DNA of 26,185 nucleotides from CAZTWC01 sp964617105 [NCBI: uncultured Myxococcia bacterium]. Its GTDB lineage: Bacteria > CAZTWC01. Below are positions 1 through 8,230 of the stretch, one piece after another. Each line of letters opens with the position of its first letter. The stretch's first letter is position 1. The stretch lies in contig CAZTWC010000017.1 of assembly GCA_964617105.1 (NCBI GenBank), forward strand, positions 1 through 26,185. The letters are read 5' to 3'. The notes under the pieces were generated by a model. That model searched no databases. It had not been told where the DNA came from and saw only the letters and a program-made list of their open reading frames with translations. The translations under genes and the position numbers were made by a program.

Positions 1-1964
1 TTTAAAATAGGATATAATGTTTCATTTATAAGTGATGACTTCCCATTGCCAGAAACCCCTGTAACTGCAATCATCTTTCCTAATGGAAAAGAAACATCTA
101 TATTCTTTAAATTATTTCCATTACATCCAGATAGATTAATTTCATTACCATTACCTGATCTTATTTTAGATGGAATTTTTATTTTTTTTCTATCAGTTAA
201 ATAATCAGATGTTAATGTTTTAGTTTTGATTATTTTATCTGGGGAACCCTCATATATAATCTCACCACCTCTTAATCCAGCATTTGGACCAAGATCTATT
301 ATATGATCAGCATTTAAAATCATTTCCTTATCATGTTCAACAACAATTATTGAGTTACCAGAATCTCTTAAAGTTTTTAATGAATTTATTAATTTAATAT
401 TATCCTTTTGATGCAATCCTATACTAGGTTCATCAAGTATATAAAGCACCCCGGTAAGGGAAGAGCCAATTTGGGTGGCCAGGTGGATACGCTGTGATTC
501 GCCTCCAGACAGAGTAGAGGCGCTGCGGCTCAGAGAAAGATAATTTAACCCCACGTTTTCAAGAAAAGAGAGACGCTCTTTTATCTCCCGGATTATCCGG
601 GCCGAGATATCTTGCTCCCGTTTGCTCAACATCAGTTGGTTAAAAAACTGGTACGCCTGGCTGATAGGTTTCTGGGTAATCTGTTGAATATTCAGACCGC
701 CCACTTTAAAATGGAGGCTTTCTTTCCGCAGTCTGGCCCCTTGGCACTCCGGGCATTCCCGGGTATTCATAAAGGACTCCATCCATTCCCGCATCCCCTC
801 CGACTTGGTTTCCCGGTAACGTCTCTTCAAGTTGGTCAGCACTCCTTCAAAAGGCCGCCTGGTCTGGTGCGACATAGAGTTGCCCTCAAAAAAGAAGTCA
901 AACTTCTGGTCTCCCGAGCCGTGCAGGATCACCTCTTTGGCTTCCTGGCTCAACTGGTTGTAAGGAGTATCCAGGCTAAAACCATAGTGGCGGCCTACCG
1001 ACTTTAGCATAGAAGTAAAAATCGGTGCCAGTCCATTGGATCCCCAGGCAGCAACAGCTCCATCCCGCAGAGACATGCTGGTATCTCGCACCACCAGGTG
1101 GGGATCAAAATAGAAGTTTTTTCCCAGGCCGGTACATTCGGGGCAGGCACCATAGGGGCTATTAAAGGAAAACATCCGCGGCGCCATCTCCGGATAGGAG
1201 ATACCGCACTGGATACAGGCCAACCGTTCACTCAACAGTTGCTCTTTTTCTCCCTTAAAATCGATGATACAAAGACTTCCCGCTATTTGCAAAGCCATCT
1301 CTATCGATTCGTAGATTCGGCTGCGGTTGCTATCTTTTACTACTAGCCGGTCAATATAGAGATCGATATTGTGCGTAGTATTTTTATTGAGTTGAATATC
1401 TTCTCCCAAATCGTGAACTTGGCCATCAACTCTGGCTCTGACAAATCCCTCTTTTCTCCAGGCCAAAAATTCCCGCCGAAACTCCCCCTTGCGGCCCTGT
1501 ACCATGGGCGCTAAAATCGAAAGCCTGGTACCTGGTTGGTGGCTCAAAACCAGGTTGGTCATCTGTTCTACTGTCTGTGATTCGATGGGTTGGCCGCACT
1601 GGTAACAGTAAGGATGGCCAATACGGGCAAAAAGGAGACGCAAATAGTCGTAAATTTCTGTAACCGTGCCTACAGTGGAGCGGGGATTACGGCTGGCATT
1701 TTTTTGTTCGATAGCAATGGCTGGACTGAGGCCTTCGATGGAATCCACATCGGGCTTGGACATCTGTTCTAAAAACTGGCGGGCATAAGCAGACAAAGAT
1801 TCCACATAACGGCGTTGACCTTCAGCGTAGATAGTATCAAAAGCCAATGATGATTTACCCGAACCGGAGAGACCAGTGATCACCACCAATTTATCCCGGG
1901 GAATTTGCACATCTATATTGTTTAAATTGTGCTCTCTGGCGCCACTGACAGTTAATGTTTTCAT
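1..1964 (-). CDS. uvrA: UvrA, excinuclease ABC subunit A (3' end beyond window)
   Basis: Damage-recognition ATPase of nucleotide excision repair, acting with UvrB in the cytoplasm. About 654 codons are present of the usual ~940; the C-terminus lies outside the window. Visible: Walker [10 protein letters not shown] at residues 31-39, zinc-module cysteines (CIQC...CPEC), the NBD-I signature LSGGESQRI followed by the Walker B region [11 protein letters not shown] near residue 507, and the second Walker [10 protein letters not shown] near the left edge. The ATG at 1964 overlaps the pdxA stop by four bases (ATGA), so translation is probably coupled. Oddity: bases 1 to ~440 are only about 27% G+C with AGA/TTA/ATA-rich codons, whereas the rest matches the neighbouring genes. 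The switch falls in the conserved Walker B region with the frame intact. The AT-rich part reads like Bacteroidota UvrA (from memory). Family assignment is certain; the integrity of the gene is not. Confidence 0.96.
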   Translation of the reverse strand, partial: MKTLTVSGAREHNLNNIDVQIPRDKLVVITGLSGSGKSSLAFDTIYAEGQRRYVESLSAYARQFLEQMSKPDVDSIEGLSPAIAIEQKNASRNPRSTVGTVTEIYDYLRLLFARIGHPYCYQCGQPIESQTVEQMTNLVLSHQPGTRLSILAPMVQGRKGEFRREFLAWRKEGFVRARVDGQVHDLGEDIQLNKNTTHNIDLYIDRLVVKDSNRSRIYESIEMALQIAGSLCIIDFKGEKEQLLSERLACIQCGISYPEMAPRMFSFNSPYGACPECTGLGKNFYFDPHLVVRDTSMSLRDGAVAAWGSNGLAPIFTSMLKSVGRHYGFSLDTPYNQLSQEAKEVILHGSGDQKFDFFFEGNSMSHQTRRPFEGVLTNLKRRYRETKSEGMREWMESFMNTRECPECQGARLRKESLHFKVGGLNIQQITQKPISQAYQFFNQLMLSKREQDISARIIREIKERLSFLENVGLNYLSLSRSASTLSGGESQRIHLATQIGSSLTGVLYILDEPSIGLHQKDNIKLINSLKTLRDSGNSIIVVEHDKEMILNADHIIDLGPNAGLRGGEIIYEGSPDKIIKTKTLTSDYLTDRKKIKIPSKIRSGNGNEINLSGCNGNNLKNIDVSFPLGKMIAVTGVSGNGKSSLINETLYPIL

Positions 1965-3022
1965 CTATTTCGGTTTCCAGCCATCTGAATCGCGATTTCA
2001 ATAGCCCGGATCATACTAAAAGGCGAAGCTATCCCCTGTCCGGAGATATCGTAGGCTACTCCATGATCGACAGAAGTGCGAATAATGGGCAATCCCAAAG
2101 TGACATTGACGCCATCATCAAAGTGAACCAGTTTCAAAGGAGCCAGGCCCTGGTCATGGTACATGGCCAGCACCACGTCAAAATCACCTTGATAGGTCTG
2201 ATAAAAAACAGTATCTCCCGGCAAAGGCCCATGAACGTCAATATCCTCATCTCTAGCCATAACAATAGCGGGAGCAATTATCTCCTCCTCCTCCCGGCCA
2301 AACATTCCCCCGTCAGAGCAATGGGGATTCAGACCGCAAACCGCTATTTTAGGCCTGGGAATATTAAAGTCACGTCCAAAGGCTCTATGGATCAGGGCAA
2401 TTTTCTGATAAATCAGAGTTTGATTCAAAGCAACGGGCACATCGTGGATGGCCAAATGGGTGGTGGCCAGCACCACTTTCAGTCGATCTCCTCCCAGCAT
2501 CATAGCGTAAGGGCCAACTTTATCTGCCTGACCAGATATCCTATCCATCTCCCCTTTACCCAGACAATATGAAGCTAAATACTCGGTGTGACCCGGATAG
2601 GGTAGACCCATGCTGGCCAAGCCCTGTTTATGTATGGGACCGGTAACCATAGCCTCGATTTCCCCATCAATGGCTAGTTTTACCCCCTCCTTAATATAGG
2701 CGAATTGTGCCCTGGCAGCCTCAATATCCGTGGCCGCTCGCTTAAAATCCTTTAACCTGCTTAGATTGTAAACCCCTATCCGCTCCTCCCAACCGCTGTT
2801 GCCCTGGGGATGCCATTTAGCCATCTTCATCTCTATACCCAGCCTCTGGGCGGTTCTGGATAAAAGGCCTAAATCTCCTAGCACCACCAAAGAGGCCTTC
2901 CCCTGGAAGCGTTTAAGGGCCTTTATTATAATCTCCGGCCCGATTCCCGCCGGATCTCCCATGGTTATACCAATTATGGGAAAATCTCCACATGACTCTT
3001 TTTTTTCACATCTAAAATCCAT
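1961..3022 (-). CDS. pdxA: 4-hydroxythreonine-4-phosphate dehydrogenase
   Basis: Oxidises 4-phosphohydroxy-L-threonine in the DXP-dependent pyridoxal phosphate pathway; cytoplasmic, metal-dependent. The 353-residue length is close to the family norm. It begins with the typical [12 protein letters not shown] (19-30). The three expected metal-ligand histidines are visible: H145 in PGHTEY, H189 in ATTHL and H289 in [15 protein letters not shown] (231-234) and TSVDHG (316-321) are also present. The ATG at 3022 has a GGAGGAG ribosome site 11 bases upstream, so the 49-base overlap with the end of the upstream surA-like gene appears real. The 3' end overlaps the uvrA start. A surA-pdxA neighbourhood also occurs in E. 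coli, which supports both identifications. Confidence 0.96.
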   Translation of the reverse strand: MDFRCEKKESCGDFPIIGITMGDPAGIGPEIIIKALKRFQGKASLVVLGDLGLLSRTAQRLGIEMKMAKWHPQGNSGWEERIGVYNLSRLKDFKRAATDIEAARAQFAYIKEGVKLAIDGEIEAMVTGPIHKQGLASMGLPYPGHTEYLASYCLGKGEMDRISGQADKVGPYAMMLGGDRLKVVLATTHLAIHDVPVALNQTLIYQKIALIHRAFGRDFNIPRPKIAVCGLNPHCSDGGMFGREEEEIIAPAIVMARDEDIDVHGPLPGDTVFYQTYQGDFDVVLAMYHDQGLAPLKLVHFDDGVNVTLGLPIIRTSVDHGVAYDISGQGIASPFSMIRAIEIAIQMAGNRNR

Positions 3023-3939
3023 TGAGAATACTTCTCCTCCAGTTTTTCCTGCAACAGGCGGCCACGAATTTTCTCTTTAACCTCCTGCAGAGATTTGGTC
3101 CCAACATTTTTAAACTCCACTAATTGGATCAGGTGAAAGCCAAAAGCCGTCTTTACCGGTTCGCTTATATCCCCTTGTTTCATAGAAAAAGCCTTTTTTT
3201 CAAATGGTTCCACCATCTCGCCTCGGCCAAAAAAACCCAAATCTCCGCCATTCTTGGCACTGGGACACTGGGAATATTGCCGGGCCATCTCGCTAAAGTC
3301 GGCTCCCTGGGAAATTTTTTCCTTTATCATCTTCAGCTTTTGCAAAACACTCTTTTCCTGTTCAGGAGGGTAATCACCCTCTAATTTTAGTAATATATGC
3401 CTCACTCGGATTTGTCGATCCTTATTGATTACATTTGCCGTCTGGCTGTAATAATTTTTAATATCCTCATCACTAACCTTGACTTGCCGCCTGAACATAC
3501 GGTTTACCACCTTTATTTTTAATATCTGCCCAGCGATCACCCGCCCATATTGTTCCAAAGACATGCCCTGCATCTTCAACGCCTGGGTAAACTGCCCCTG
3601 ATCCATATTGTTTTGAGCCATAACTCCCTTGAGATAACTCTCTATATCCTTCTTACTGACACTTATCCCTACTTTGGCTGCCGCTCCCTCCAGTAACCTT
3701 TGTTCGATTAGTTCATCCAACACTTTTTTTAATACAGCCTCCTCCTTTTCCCGGTATTCAGGTGTAGAACCCATGGATTGGTAAGGTTTCAGGTAAGGCC
3801 GGGCCAATTTATGCAAATCATAGCGGGTGATAATCTGGTCGTTAACCCTGGCCATAATCCGGTCAATCAACTCGGCCCGGGATAAATTTCCCCATAATAT
3901 CAACCCAATAAAAAACCCTAAATATGCTAATTTTTTCAC
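2974..3939 (-). CDS. SurA-like periplasmic peptidyl-prolyl isomerase/chaperone
   Basis: Predicted periplasmic chaperone for outer-membrane proteins. Residues 1-22 form a signal peptide (charged MKK, hydrophobic core, cleavage after LSRA). Residues ~23-160 are a helical SurA N-terminal domain (start IDRIMARVNDQIIT). One parvulin domain spans ~176-276, with RHILL (180-184), NGGDLGFFGRGEMVEPFE and FGFHLIQL (H269). At 321 residues with one parvulin domain it is shorter than E. coli SurA (428 residues, two domains). The start is GTG at 3939, supported by AGGAGAG just upstream. It lies 12 bases after a paralogous gene and overlaps pdxA by 49 bases. The surA symbol is left blank because there are two paralogues and orthology cannot be settled here. 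Confidence 0.9.
   Translation of the reverse strand: MKKLAYLGFFIGLILWGNLSRAELIDRIMARVNDQIITRYDLHKLARPYLKPYQSMGSTPEYREKEEAVLKKVLDELIEQRLLEGAAAKVGISVSKKDIESYLKGVMAQNNMDQGQFTQALKMQGMSLEQYGRVIAGQILKIKVVNRMFRRQVKVSDEDIKNYYSQTANVINKDRQIRVRHILLKLEGDYPPEQEKSVLQKLKMIKEKISQGADFSEMARQYSQCPSAKNGGDLGFFGRGEMVEPFEKKAFSMKQGDISEPVKTAFGFHLIQLVEFKNVGTKSLQEVKEKIRGRLLQEKLEEKYSQWILDVKKKSHVEIFP
3034..3040 (-). promoter_or_regulatory. Ribosome binding site of pdxA inside the upstream gene
   Basis: The minus strand reads GGAGGAG eleven bases before the ATG at 3022, inside the coding sequence of the surA-like gene. It fixes the pdxA start and supports the 49-base gene overlap. Confidence 0.7.
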
Positions 3940-3951
3940 CCTTCTCTCCTT

Positions 3952-4923
3952 TTATAAATCCCCATAAAAAATTTCTATCTCGGCCCTTCGCTTAAGATCA
4001 TCCAGCCAAAACTCTTCCAAAACTAATCGCCGTTCCATCTTTAATTTCTTGATGATCACAGGTTTTGCCTCTTGGAAAGTTAAATACCCCGCCTTTTTCC
4101 TATCCAGCAACTTAAATATATGAAAACCATAGGAACTCTGAATAACATCACTGATTTTACCTTTTATTAAATTAAAACAAACCCTGTCAAATATCTCCGG
4201 CATCACCTTGCGTTTAAAAAAGCCTAAATCCCCACCTTGTTTTGCCTCTGGCGCCACCGAGTACCTTTTAGCCAAAATGCCGAACTCTTCACCAAATTCC
4301 AATTGTTTCTTTATCCTTTTGGCCTCTTCCTCTGTCCTCACAATTATATGTAGAGGATGTACCTGCTCCGGTTGATAGAAATCGTGATAACTTAAAAGAT
4401 AATAGTGCCGCACCTCTTCATCGCTAAACACCAATTGTTGGACAAATAACTTATTAACCAATTTTTGCATCAACAACTGCTTGTGGACAATCTGCCGGTA
4501 TTCAGCATTGGTAATTGACTGATCGATAAGTTGCCGGACAAAGTTTTCTGAGCCATACTCTTTTTTGGTTTGCTCCTGGTATTCATGGATTTCATCTTCG
4601 CTAACATATAGTTTTGCTTTCTTGCTCGCCCCCAAAATCAACCGCTCCTCTACCAAAGAATTTATCAGATGAATTTTCAACTTTTTAATCTTCTCTGAAT
4701 CCAGAGCCTGGCGTGCCAGGCTGGCTCGCTGAGAAAATCTCTGAAACAAGAGGTTAAACTCTTCCTGAGTAATGACTTCGCCATTTACCATAGCCGCTAT
4801 TTTCTCAATTTCTTTATTTTTATATGGTTGCAGGCAAGCGGCAAATAACCACAGAAATATCAATATAGTATAGAAAAAATTCTTATAAATTCTTGGAATT
4901 AACTTGTTGGTGGGCGTTTCCAT
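3952..4923 (-). CDS. SurA/PpiC-like peptidyl-prolyl isomerase, probable lipoprotein
   Basis: Second parvulin-type chaperone, paralogous to the next gene downstream. The N-terminus has a basic stretch, a hydrophobic core and LWLFAAC, an acceptable though non-canonical lipobox (F at -3), so it is probably lipid-anchored and faces the periplasm. A SurA_N-like helical domain (IAAMVNGEVITQEEF) is followed by a parvulin domain with VHPLHIIV, QGGDLGFFKRKVMPEIFD and YGFHIFKLLD. The ATG at 4923 gives 323 residues. An alternative TTG at 4935 would add four residues and overlap the pyrC stop by four bases (TTGA). I prefer ATG because neither start has a strong ribosome site. A plain signal peptide or N-terminal anchor instead of a lipid anchor is possible. 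Confidence 0.87.
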   Translation of the reverse strand: METPTNKLIPRIYKNFFYTILIFLWLFAACLQPYKNKEIEKIAAMVNGEVITQEEFNLLFQRFSQRASLARQALDSEKIKKLKIHLINSLVEERLILGASKKAKLYVSEDEIHEYQEQTKKEYGSENFVRQLIDQSITNAEYRQIVHKQLLMQKLVNKLFVQQLVFSDEEVRHYYLLSYHDFYQPEQVHPLHIIVRTEEEAKRIKKQLEFGEEFGILAKRYSVAPEAKQGGDLGFFKRKVMPEIFDRVCFNLIKGKISDVIQSSYGFHIFKLLDRKKAGYLTFQEAKPVIIKKLKMERRLVLEEFWLDDLKRRAEIEIFYGDL

Positions 4924-4931
4924 CTTTATTC

Positions 4932-6224
4932 TCAAGCAGCCTGATAGACCACTTTGCCTTTATGTATAGTATAGAGTATCTGACCGGGTAATTTTTTACC
5001 CGCCAGAGGAGTATTTTTACCCCGCGACAAAAAACGGATCGGCTCAATGATCTGTAAAGCATCCGGGTCAAAAATAGTTATATCCGCCCTGGCACCAATT
5101 TTAATCTCACCTCGCTCTAGGCCGAGAATCTTTGCCGGAGCGGTAGTCAAAGCCTCCACCGCTCTAAAAGGGGTTAAAAATCCATCTTTCACCAGTTGAG
5201 ACACAACATTGGCAGCAGTTTCCAAACCAGAGATGCCAAAAGCAGCCAGATCGTATTCCACCAATTTTTCCACTGAACTATGGGGGGCATGGTCAGTGGC
5301 AATAACATCGATAGTTCCGTCAGCCAGCGCTTCTATCAGAGCAAGCCTATCCTCTTCAGTCCGCAGGGGAGGATTCACCTTGCTATAGGTATTGTAATTA
5401 TTCACTGCCGTATGGGTTAAAAACAGATGGTGTGGTGTTACTTCCGCGGTTACCGGAACTCCTCTCTTTTTGGCCTGACGAAGAACTCTTACCGCTTCCA
5501 TGGTGCTGAGGTGGGCTAAATGCAAATGAGTCCCTGTCAATTCCGCCAGGGCGATATCTCTGGCCACCATCACTTCTTCCACCTGAGAGCATATTCCAGT
5601 TAAACCCAACCGGGTAGATATCTCCCCCTCGTGCATCACCCCCTTACCCCGTAAATTCAAATCCTCACTGTGGGAAATAATTATCCGGTTAAACTGGCCA
5701 GCATATTCCAAGGCTCGGCGCATAACTTCCGAATTCATTACCGGATGACCATCGTCAGAAAAAGCGATGGCTCCGGCCTGGAAAAGGTCACCAAATTCAC
5801 AGAGGTGCTCTCCTTGCTGACCACTGGTAATGGCAGCCACGGGTAATACTTCAACCACTCCCTCTGACTGGGCTTTCTCTATAATAAAGCCGGTTATTGA
5901 ACTGTTGTCATTCACCGGCTTGGTATTGGGCATACAACAGACAGTAGTAAAGCCACCTGCGGCTGCTGCCCTGGTGCCGGTTTGAATAGTTTCTTTGTAC
6001 TCCTCACCCGGTTCTCTCAAATGAGTATGCATATCAATAAAACCGGGCACCATCCATTTGCCGCAAGCATCTATCTCAATAACTGGCGGCTGATTTTTTT
6101 CCGCCCCTTCCTCCCTGGCCAAATTGCCGATAGAGGTTATTTTTCCCCCTTCTATTTTCAAATCGGTTATTTTATCAGTTTTTGAGGCTGGATCTATCAG
6201 ACGGCCATTTTTAATAACTAGCAT
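4932..6224 (-). CDS. pyrC: Dihydroorotase (class I)
   Basis: Cyclises carbamoyl-aspartate to dihydroorotate in de novo pyrimidine synthesis; zinc amidohydrolase. Residues, numbered from the chosen start: metal-binding DMHTHLREPG (H66, H68), FSDDGHP (D157/D158), SHSEDL (H185), HLAHLS (H238) and the catalytic TDHAPH (D311). The C-terminal RGKNTPLAGKKLPG segment is typical of Bacillus-like PyrC. Length is 430 residues, as expected. The open frame extends upstream to 6272, but the ATG at 6224 matches the family N-terminus (MLVIKNGRLIDP) and has GGAG eight bases before it. It is the first gene of the operon that continues into the surA-like genes, pdxA and uvrA. Confidence 0.96.
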   Translation of the reverse strand: MLVIKNGRLIDPASKTDKITDLKIEGGKITSIGNLAREEGAEKNQPPVIEIDACGKWMVPGFIDMHTHLREPGEEYKETIQTGTRAAAAGGFTTVCCMPNTKPVNDNSSITGFIIEKAQSEGVVEVLPVAAITSGQQGEHLCEFGDLFQAGAIAFSDDGHPVMNSEVMRRALEYAGQFNRIIISHSEDLNLRGKGVMHEGEISTRLGLTGICSQVEEVMVARDIALAELTGTHLHLAHLSTMEAVRVLRQAKKRGVPVTAEVTPHHLFLTHTAVNNYNTYSKVNPPLRTEEDRLALIEALADGTIDVIATDHAPHSSVEKLVEYDLAAFGISGLETAANVVSQLVKDGFLTPFRAVEALTTAPAKILGLERGEIKIGARADITIFDPDALQIIEPIRFLSRGKNTPLAGKKLPGQILYTIHKGKVVYQAA

Positions 6225-6232
6225 CAATTTTT

Positions 6233-6236
6233 CTCC
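6233..6236 (-). promoter_or_regulatory. Ribosome binding site of pyrC
   Basis: GGAG on the minus strand, eight bases before the ATG at 6224. It selects this start over an in-frame ATG 48 bases upstream. Confidence 0.6.
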
Positions 6237-6335
6237 GTAATTCGTTTCTTGGCAGAAATCTATTTTTGGCATAATATACAGATAACAATTACCTTAATAC
6301 TCTAAAAATCCCTAGACTTCAAGCTGGAGTGATAA

Positions 6336-7586
6336 ATGATAAATATTTCCAAGTTATACTGCGGAGGTGAATCCCAATCAGATACACTTCGCTATGGACA
6401 CCAAAACAAAAAACAAAAAAACCTTTCTGGAGCCCCAATAAAAATTAAAAGCGCCGCCCAAAGGCACCCGGTGGTAGTCTGGAATGTAACCAAAAGATGC
6501 AATCTGCACTGCGTCCATTGCTATACAGATTCAAAAAATAGATCCTATGACCACGAATTGACTACTCAAGAAGGGGAAATGCTAATACAGGACCTGGCCC
6601 GATTCAAAATACCGGCGCTGCTTTTTTCCGGCGGAGAGCCCTTGATGAGAAAAGATCTCTTCCATCTGGTACAACAAGCAGTGCAACTGGGGATCCGGCC
6701 CACTCTTTCTACCAACGGAGTTTTGATTGACCAGAAGATGGCTCAAAAAATCAAGCACGCCGGCTTTACTTATGTGGGAATCAGTTTAGATGGCATCGGC
6801 GAAGTCAATGATCGTTTTCGAGGAAAAAAAGGCGCTTTTGACCGGGCCATTAAGGGTTTTAGAAACTGTAGAGAAATAGAACAGCGGGTGGGATTACGCT
6901 TGACCCTAACCAGGCAAAATTTCCAGGAATTGGATAAAATATTCGACTTTATCGAGCAGGAAGGTATTGATCGAGCCTGCTTCTATCATCTGGTTTATTC
7001 TGGCCGGGGTAGCGATATCAGTGAACAAGCCTTGCAACATCACGAGAGCAGAGAAGCCCTGGATATAATCTGTCGCCGGACCCGGGATTTTGCCAACCGT
7101 GGATTAAACAAAGAGATTCTCACGGTTGACAACCATGTGGATGGGGTTTATACCTTGCTGAAACTGCAGCAGGAAGGCTCGTCCAGGGCAGAGGAAGTCT
7201 TTAAGCACCTGGAATGGAATGGAGGAGGAAACCATTCTTCTGGAGTAGGGATAGGTGACATCGACTTTTTCGGTGATGTCCATCCCGACCAGTTTTGGAT
7301 GCACTACCGGTTGGGAAATATAAAAAACCGGCCATTTTCCGAAATCTGGCAAGACTTAAGCGATCCCCTTCTGGCCGGATTGAGAAACAGAAAAACCAAA
7401 CTAAAGGGGAGATGCAAATACTGCAAATGGTTGGATCTATGTGGAGGCGCATTGAGAGTCAGAGCTGATTTGGTTTATCACGACCCCTGGGCACCAGATC
7501 CGGCCTGTTATCTAACCGATGATGAAATCGGTTTAAATCCAGAAAATATTAATCGAATTATTTCCGAAAATGAAAAATACGAATGA
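6336..7586 (+). CDS. ahbC: AhbC-like radical SAM enzyme (12,18-didecarboxysiroheme deacetylase)
   Basis: A radical SAM/SPASM enzyme of the AhbC/AhbD/NirJ group, which works in the siroheme-dependent route to heme b or d1. AhbC removes acetate side chains from didecarboxysiroheme to give Fe-coproporphyrin. The 4Fe-4S cysteines are C55, C59 and C62 (CNLHCVHC), followed by SGGEP. A C-terminal auxiliary cluster motif has C360, C363, C369 and C381, ending in PWAPDPACYLTDDEIG. The N-terminus MINISKLYCG and the internal VDNHVDGVY and VHPDQFW match AhbC more than AhbD or NirJ (from memory of family sequences). GGAG lies nine bases before the ATG. No other heme gene is in the window. The radical SAM/SPASM assignment is near certain; the AhbC subgroup is likely. 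Confidence 0.8.
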   Translation: MINISKLYCGGESQSDTLRYGHQNKKQKNLSGAPIKIKSAAQRHPVVVWNVTKRCNLHCVHCYTDSKNRSYDHELTTQEGEMLIQDLARFKIPALLFSGGEPLMRKDLFHLVQQAVQLGIRPTLSTNGVLIDQKMAQKIKHAGFTYVGISLDGIGEVNDRFRGKKGAFDRAIKGFRNCREIEQRVGLRLTLTRQNFQELDKIFDFIEQEGIDRACFYHLVYSGRGSDISEQALQHHESREALDIICRRTRDFANRGLNKEILTVDNHVDGVYTLLKLQQEGSSRAEEVFKHLEWNGGGNHSSGVGIGDIDFFGDVHPDQFWMHYRLGNIKNRPFSEIWQDLSDPLLAGLRNRKTKLKGRCKYCKWLDLCGGALRVRADLVYHDPWAPDPACYLTDDEIGLNPENINRIISENEKYE

Positions 7587-7611
7587 AGGAAAAATACGCC
7601 CCGTGCGGTTC

Positions 7612-7624
7612 TAATAAGCGTCGG
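7612..7624 (+). repeat. 13-bp direct repeat, copy 1
   Basis: TAATAAGCGTCGG, identical to 8101-8113. It starts 26 bases after the ahbC-like stop codon. The two copies bracket the HU gene and its leader; together they enclose about 0.5 kb. Confidence 0.7.
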
Positions 7625-7679
7625 CAACCGGAATTCCTTGTGCTTCAAGGGGTTGACGGCAACGGCACCTCGCAACCCC
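7625..7679 (+). other. Overlapping, mutually exclusive hairpins between ahbC-like gene and HU
   Basis: One fold pairs CAACC (7625-7629) with GGTTG (7651-7655) outside CCTTG/CAAGG (7636-7640 with 7646-7650). The other pairs GGGGTTG (7649-7655) with CAACCCC (7673-7679). Both use the same GGTTG, so they cannot form together. No U-tract follows either stem directly. This could be 3' RNA structure of the upstream gene, a degraded palindromic repeat, or coincidence. Confidence 0.35.
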
Positions 7680-7725
7680 ATAACACATTGATATTGCGAA
7701 CAATTTAAATTCACAAAAAAAAACC

Positions 7726-7754
7726 TTTACAGCCCTGTTTCAACATGCTATCAA
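7726..7754 (+). promoter_or_regulatory. Putative sigma-70 promoter for HU
   Basis: TTTACA (7726-7731), a 17-base spacer, then TATCAA (7749-7754) preceded by TGC, which makes an extended -10. A start near 7761 would give a leader of about 60 bases. Read by eye only. Confidence 0.4.
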
Positions 7755-7821
7755 GTCTTTAGTTTAACGCACACTTTTTTATCTATTTGCTTATTCACAT
7801 TAATTAAAGGAGAGAACATCC

Positions 7822-8103
7822 ATGACCAAACAAGAATTTATCGACAAAATCAAAACAGACAAACGTACACCCGACGGACTTTCAAAAAAAGCATTGGGCG
7901 AAATAGTCGATGTAGTCTTCGGCACTCTTTCCGATGCCATTAAAAAAGACAAAAGATTTCAGTTCCCTTCTTTTGGTACCTTCAAAGTAGCTAAAAGGAA
8001 ATCCAGAAAAGGCCGCAATCCTCAGACTGGTGAAGAGATTACCATCAAAGCTTCCAAGACTGTTACTTTTAAGCCGGCACCCACGTTTAAAAACAAACTA
8101 TAA
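7822..8103 (+). CDS. HU-family DNA-binding protein
   Basis: Small basic histone-like protein that bends and compacts DNA. The 93 residues span the whole HU/IHF fold: an N-terminal helical dimerisation part (MTKQEFIDKIK), the FPSFGTFKVAKRKSRKGRNP strand-and-arm start with its conserved RNPQTGEEI arm tip, and a C-terminal FKPAPTFKNKL. AAAGGAG lies before the ATG. The short insertion in the N-terminal helix region (KTDKRTPDGLSKK) is a minor departure from E. coli HU. The TAA stop is the first triplet of the second 13-base repeat copy. It appears monocistronic, with its own promoter. Confidence 0.95.
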   Translation: MTKQEFIDKIKTDKRTPDGLSKKALGEIVDVVFGTLSDAIKKDKRFQFPSFGTFKVAKRKSRKGRNPQTGEEITIKASKTVTFKPAPTFKNKL

Positions 8104-8113
8104 TAAGCGTCGG
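8101..8113 (+). repeat. 13-bp direct repeat, copy 2
   Basis: TAATAAGCGTCGG, identical to 7612-7624. It begins with the HU stop codon and its last two bases begin the long palindrome. Confidence 0.7.
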
Positions 8114-8230
8114 TTGTTGATTGCAGCGCATCTGCGGCGTTGCCGATATAAATTTAATCCTCGACGTATAATTATACGACTGCGGTTAAATTTATATCGG
8201 CGCCTTGCATCTGCACTACACTCAACAACC
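8112..8230. repeat. 119-bp imperfect palindrome (MITE/REP-like)
   Basis: Nested inverted repeat. The outer arms GGTTGTTGA (8112-8120) and TCAACAACC (8222-8230) are perfect. The inner arms 8142-8156 and 8187-8201 are a perfect 15-bp stem (GCCGATATAAATTTA). The centre CGTATAATTATACG (8165-8178) is a perfect 14-bp palindrome. Between outer and inner arms the pairing is partial, and both sides carry GCATCTGC (8128-8135 and 8207-8214) in the same orientation. It encodes nothing plausible. It may be a small non-autonomous mobile element or a REP-type repeat. It sits directly behind HU and may also act on the HU mRNA 3' end, although no U-tract follows. Confidence 0.75.

Noticed and set aside
1955-2572. 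Long open frame (205 codons) antisense to pdxA
   Set aside because: It lies wholly opposite a confident pdxA and the pdxA/uvrA junction, has no recognisable domain and no good ribosome site; it is a composition shadow.
7612-8230. Integron attC site or CRISPR-like array around HU
   Set aside because: No GTTRRRY/RYYYAAC core pair was found, no integrase is present, and the two 13-mers are too few and too far apart for an array.
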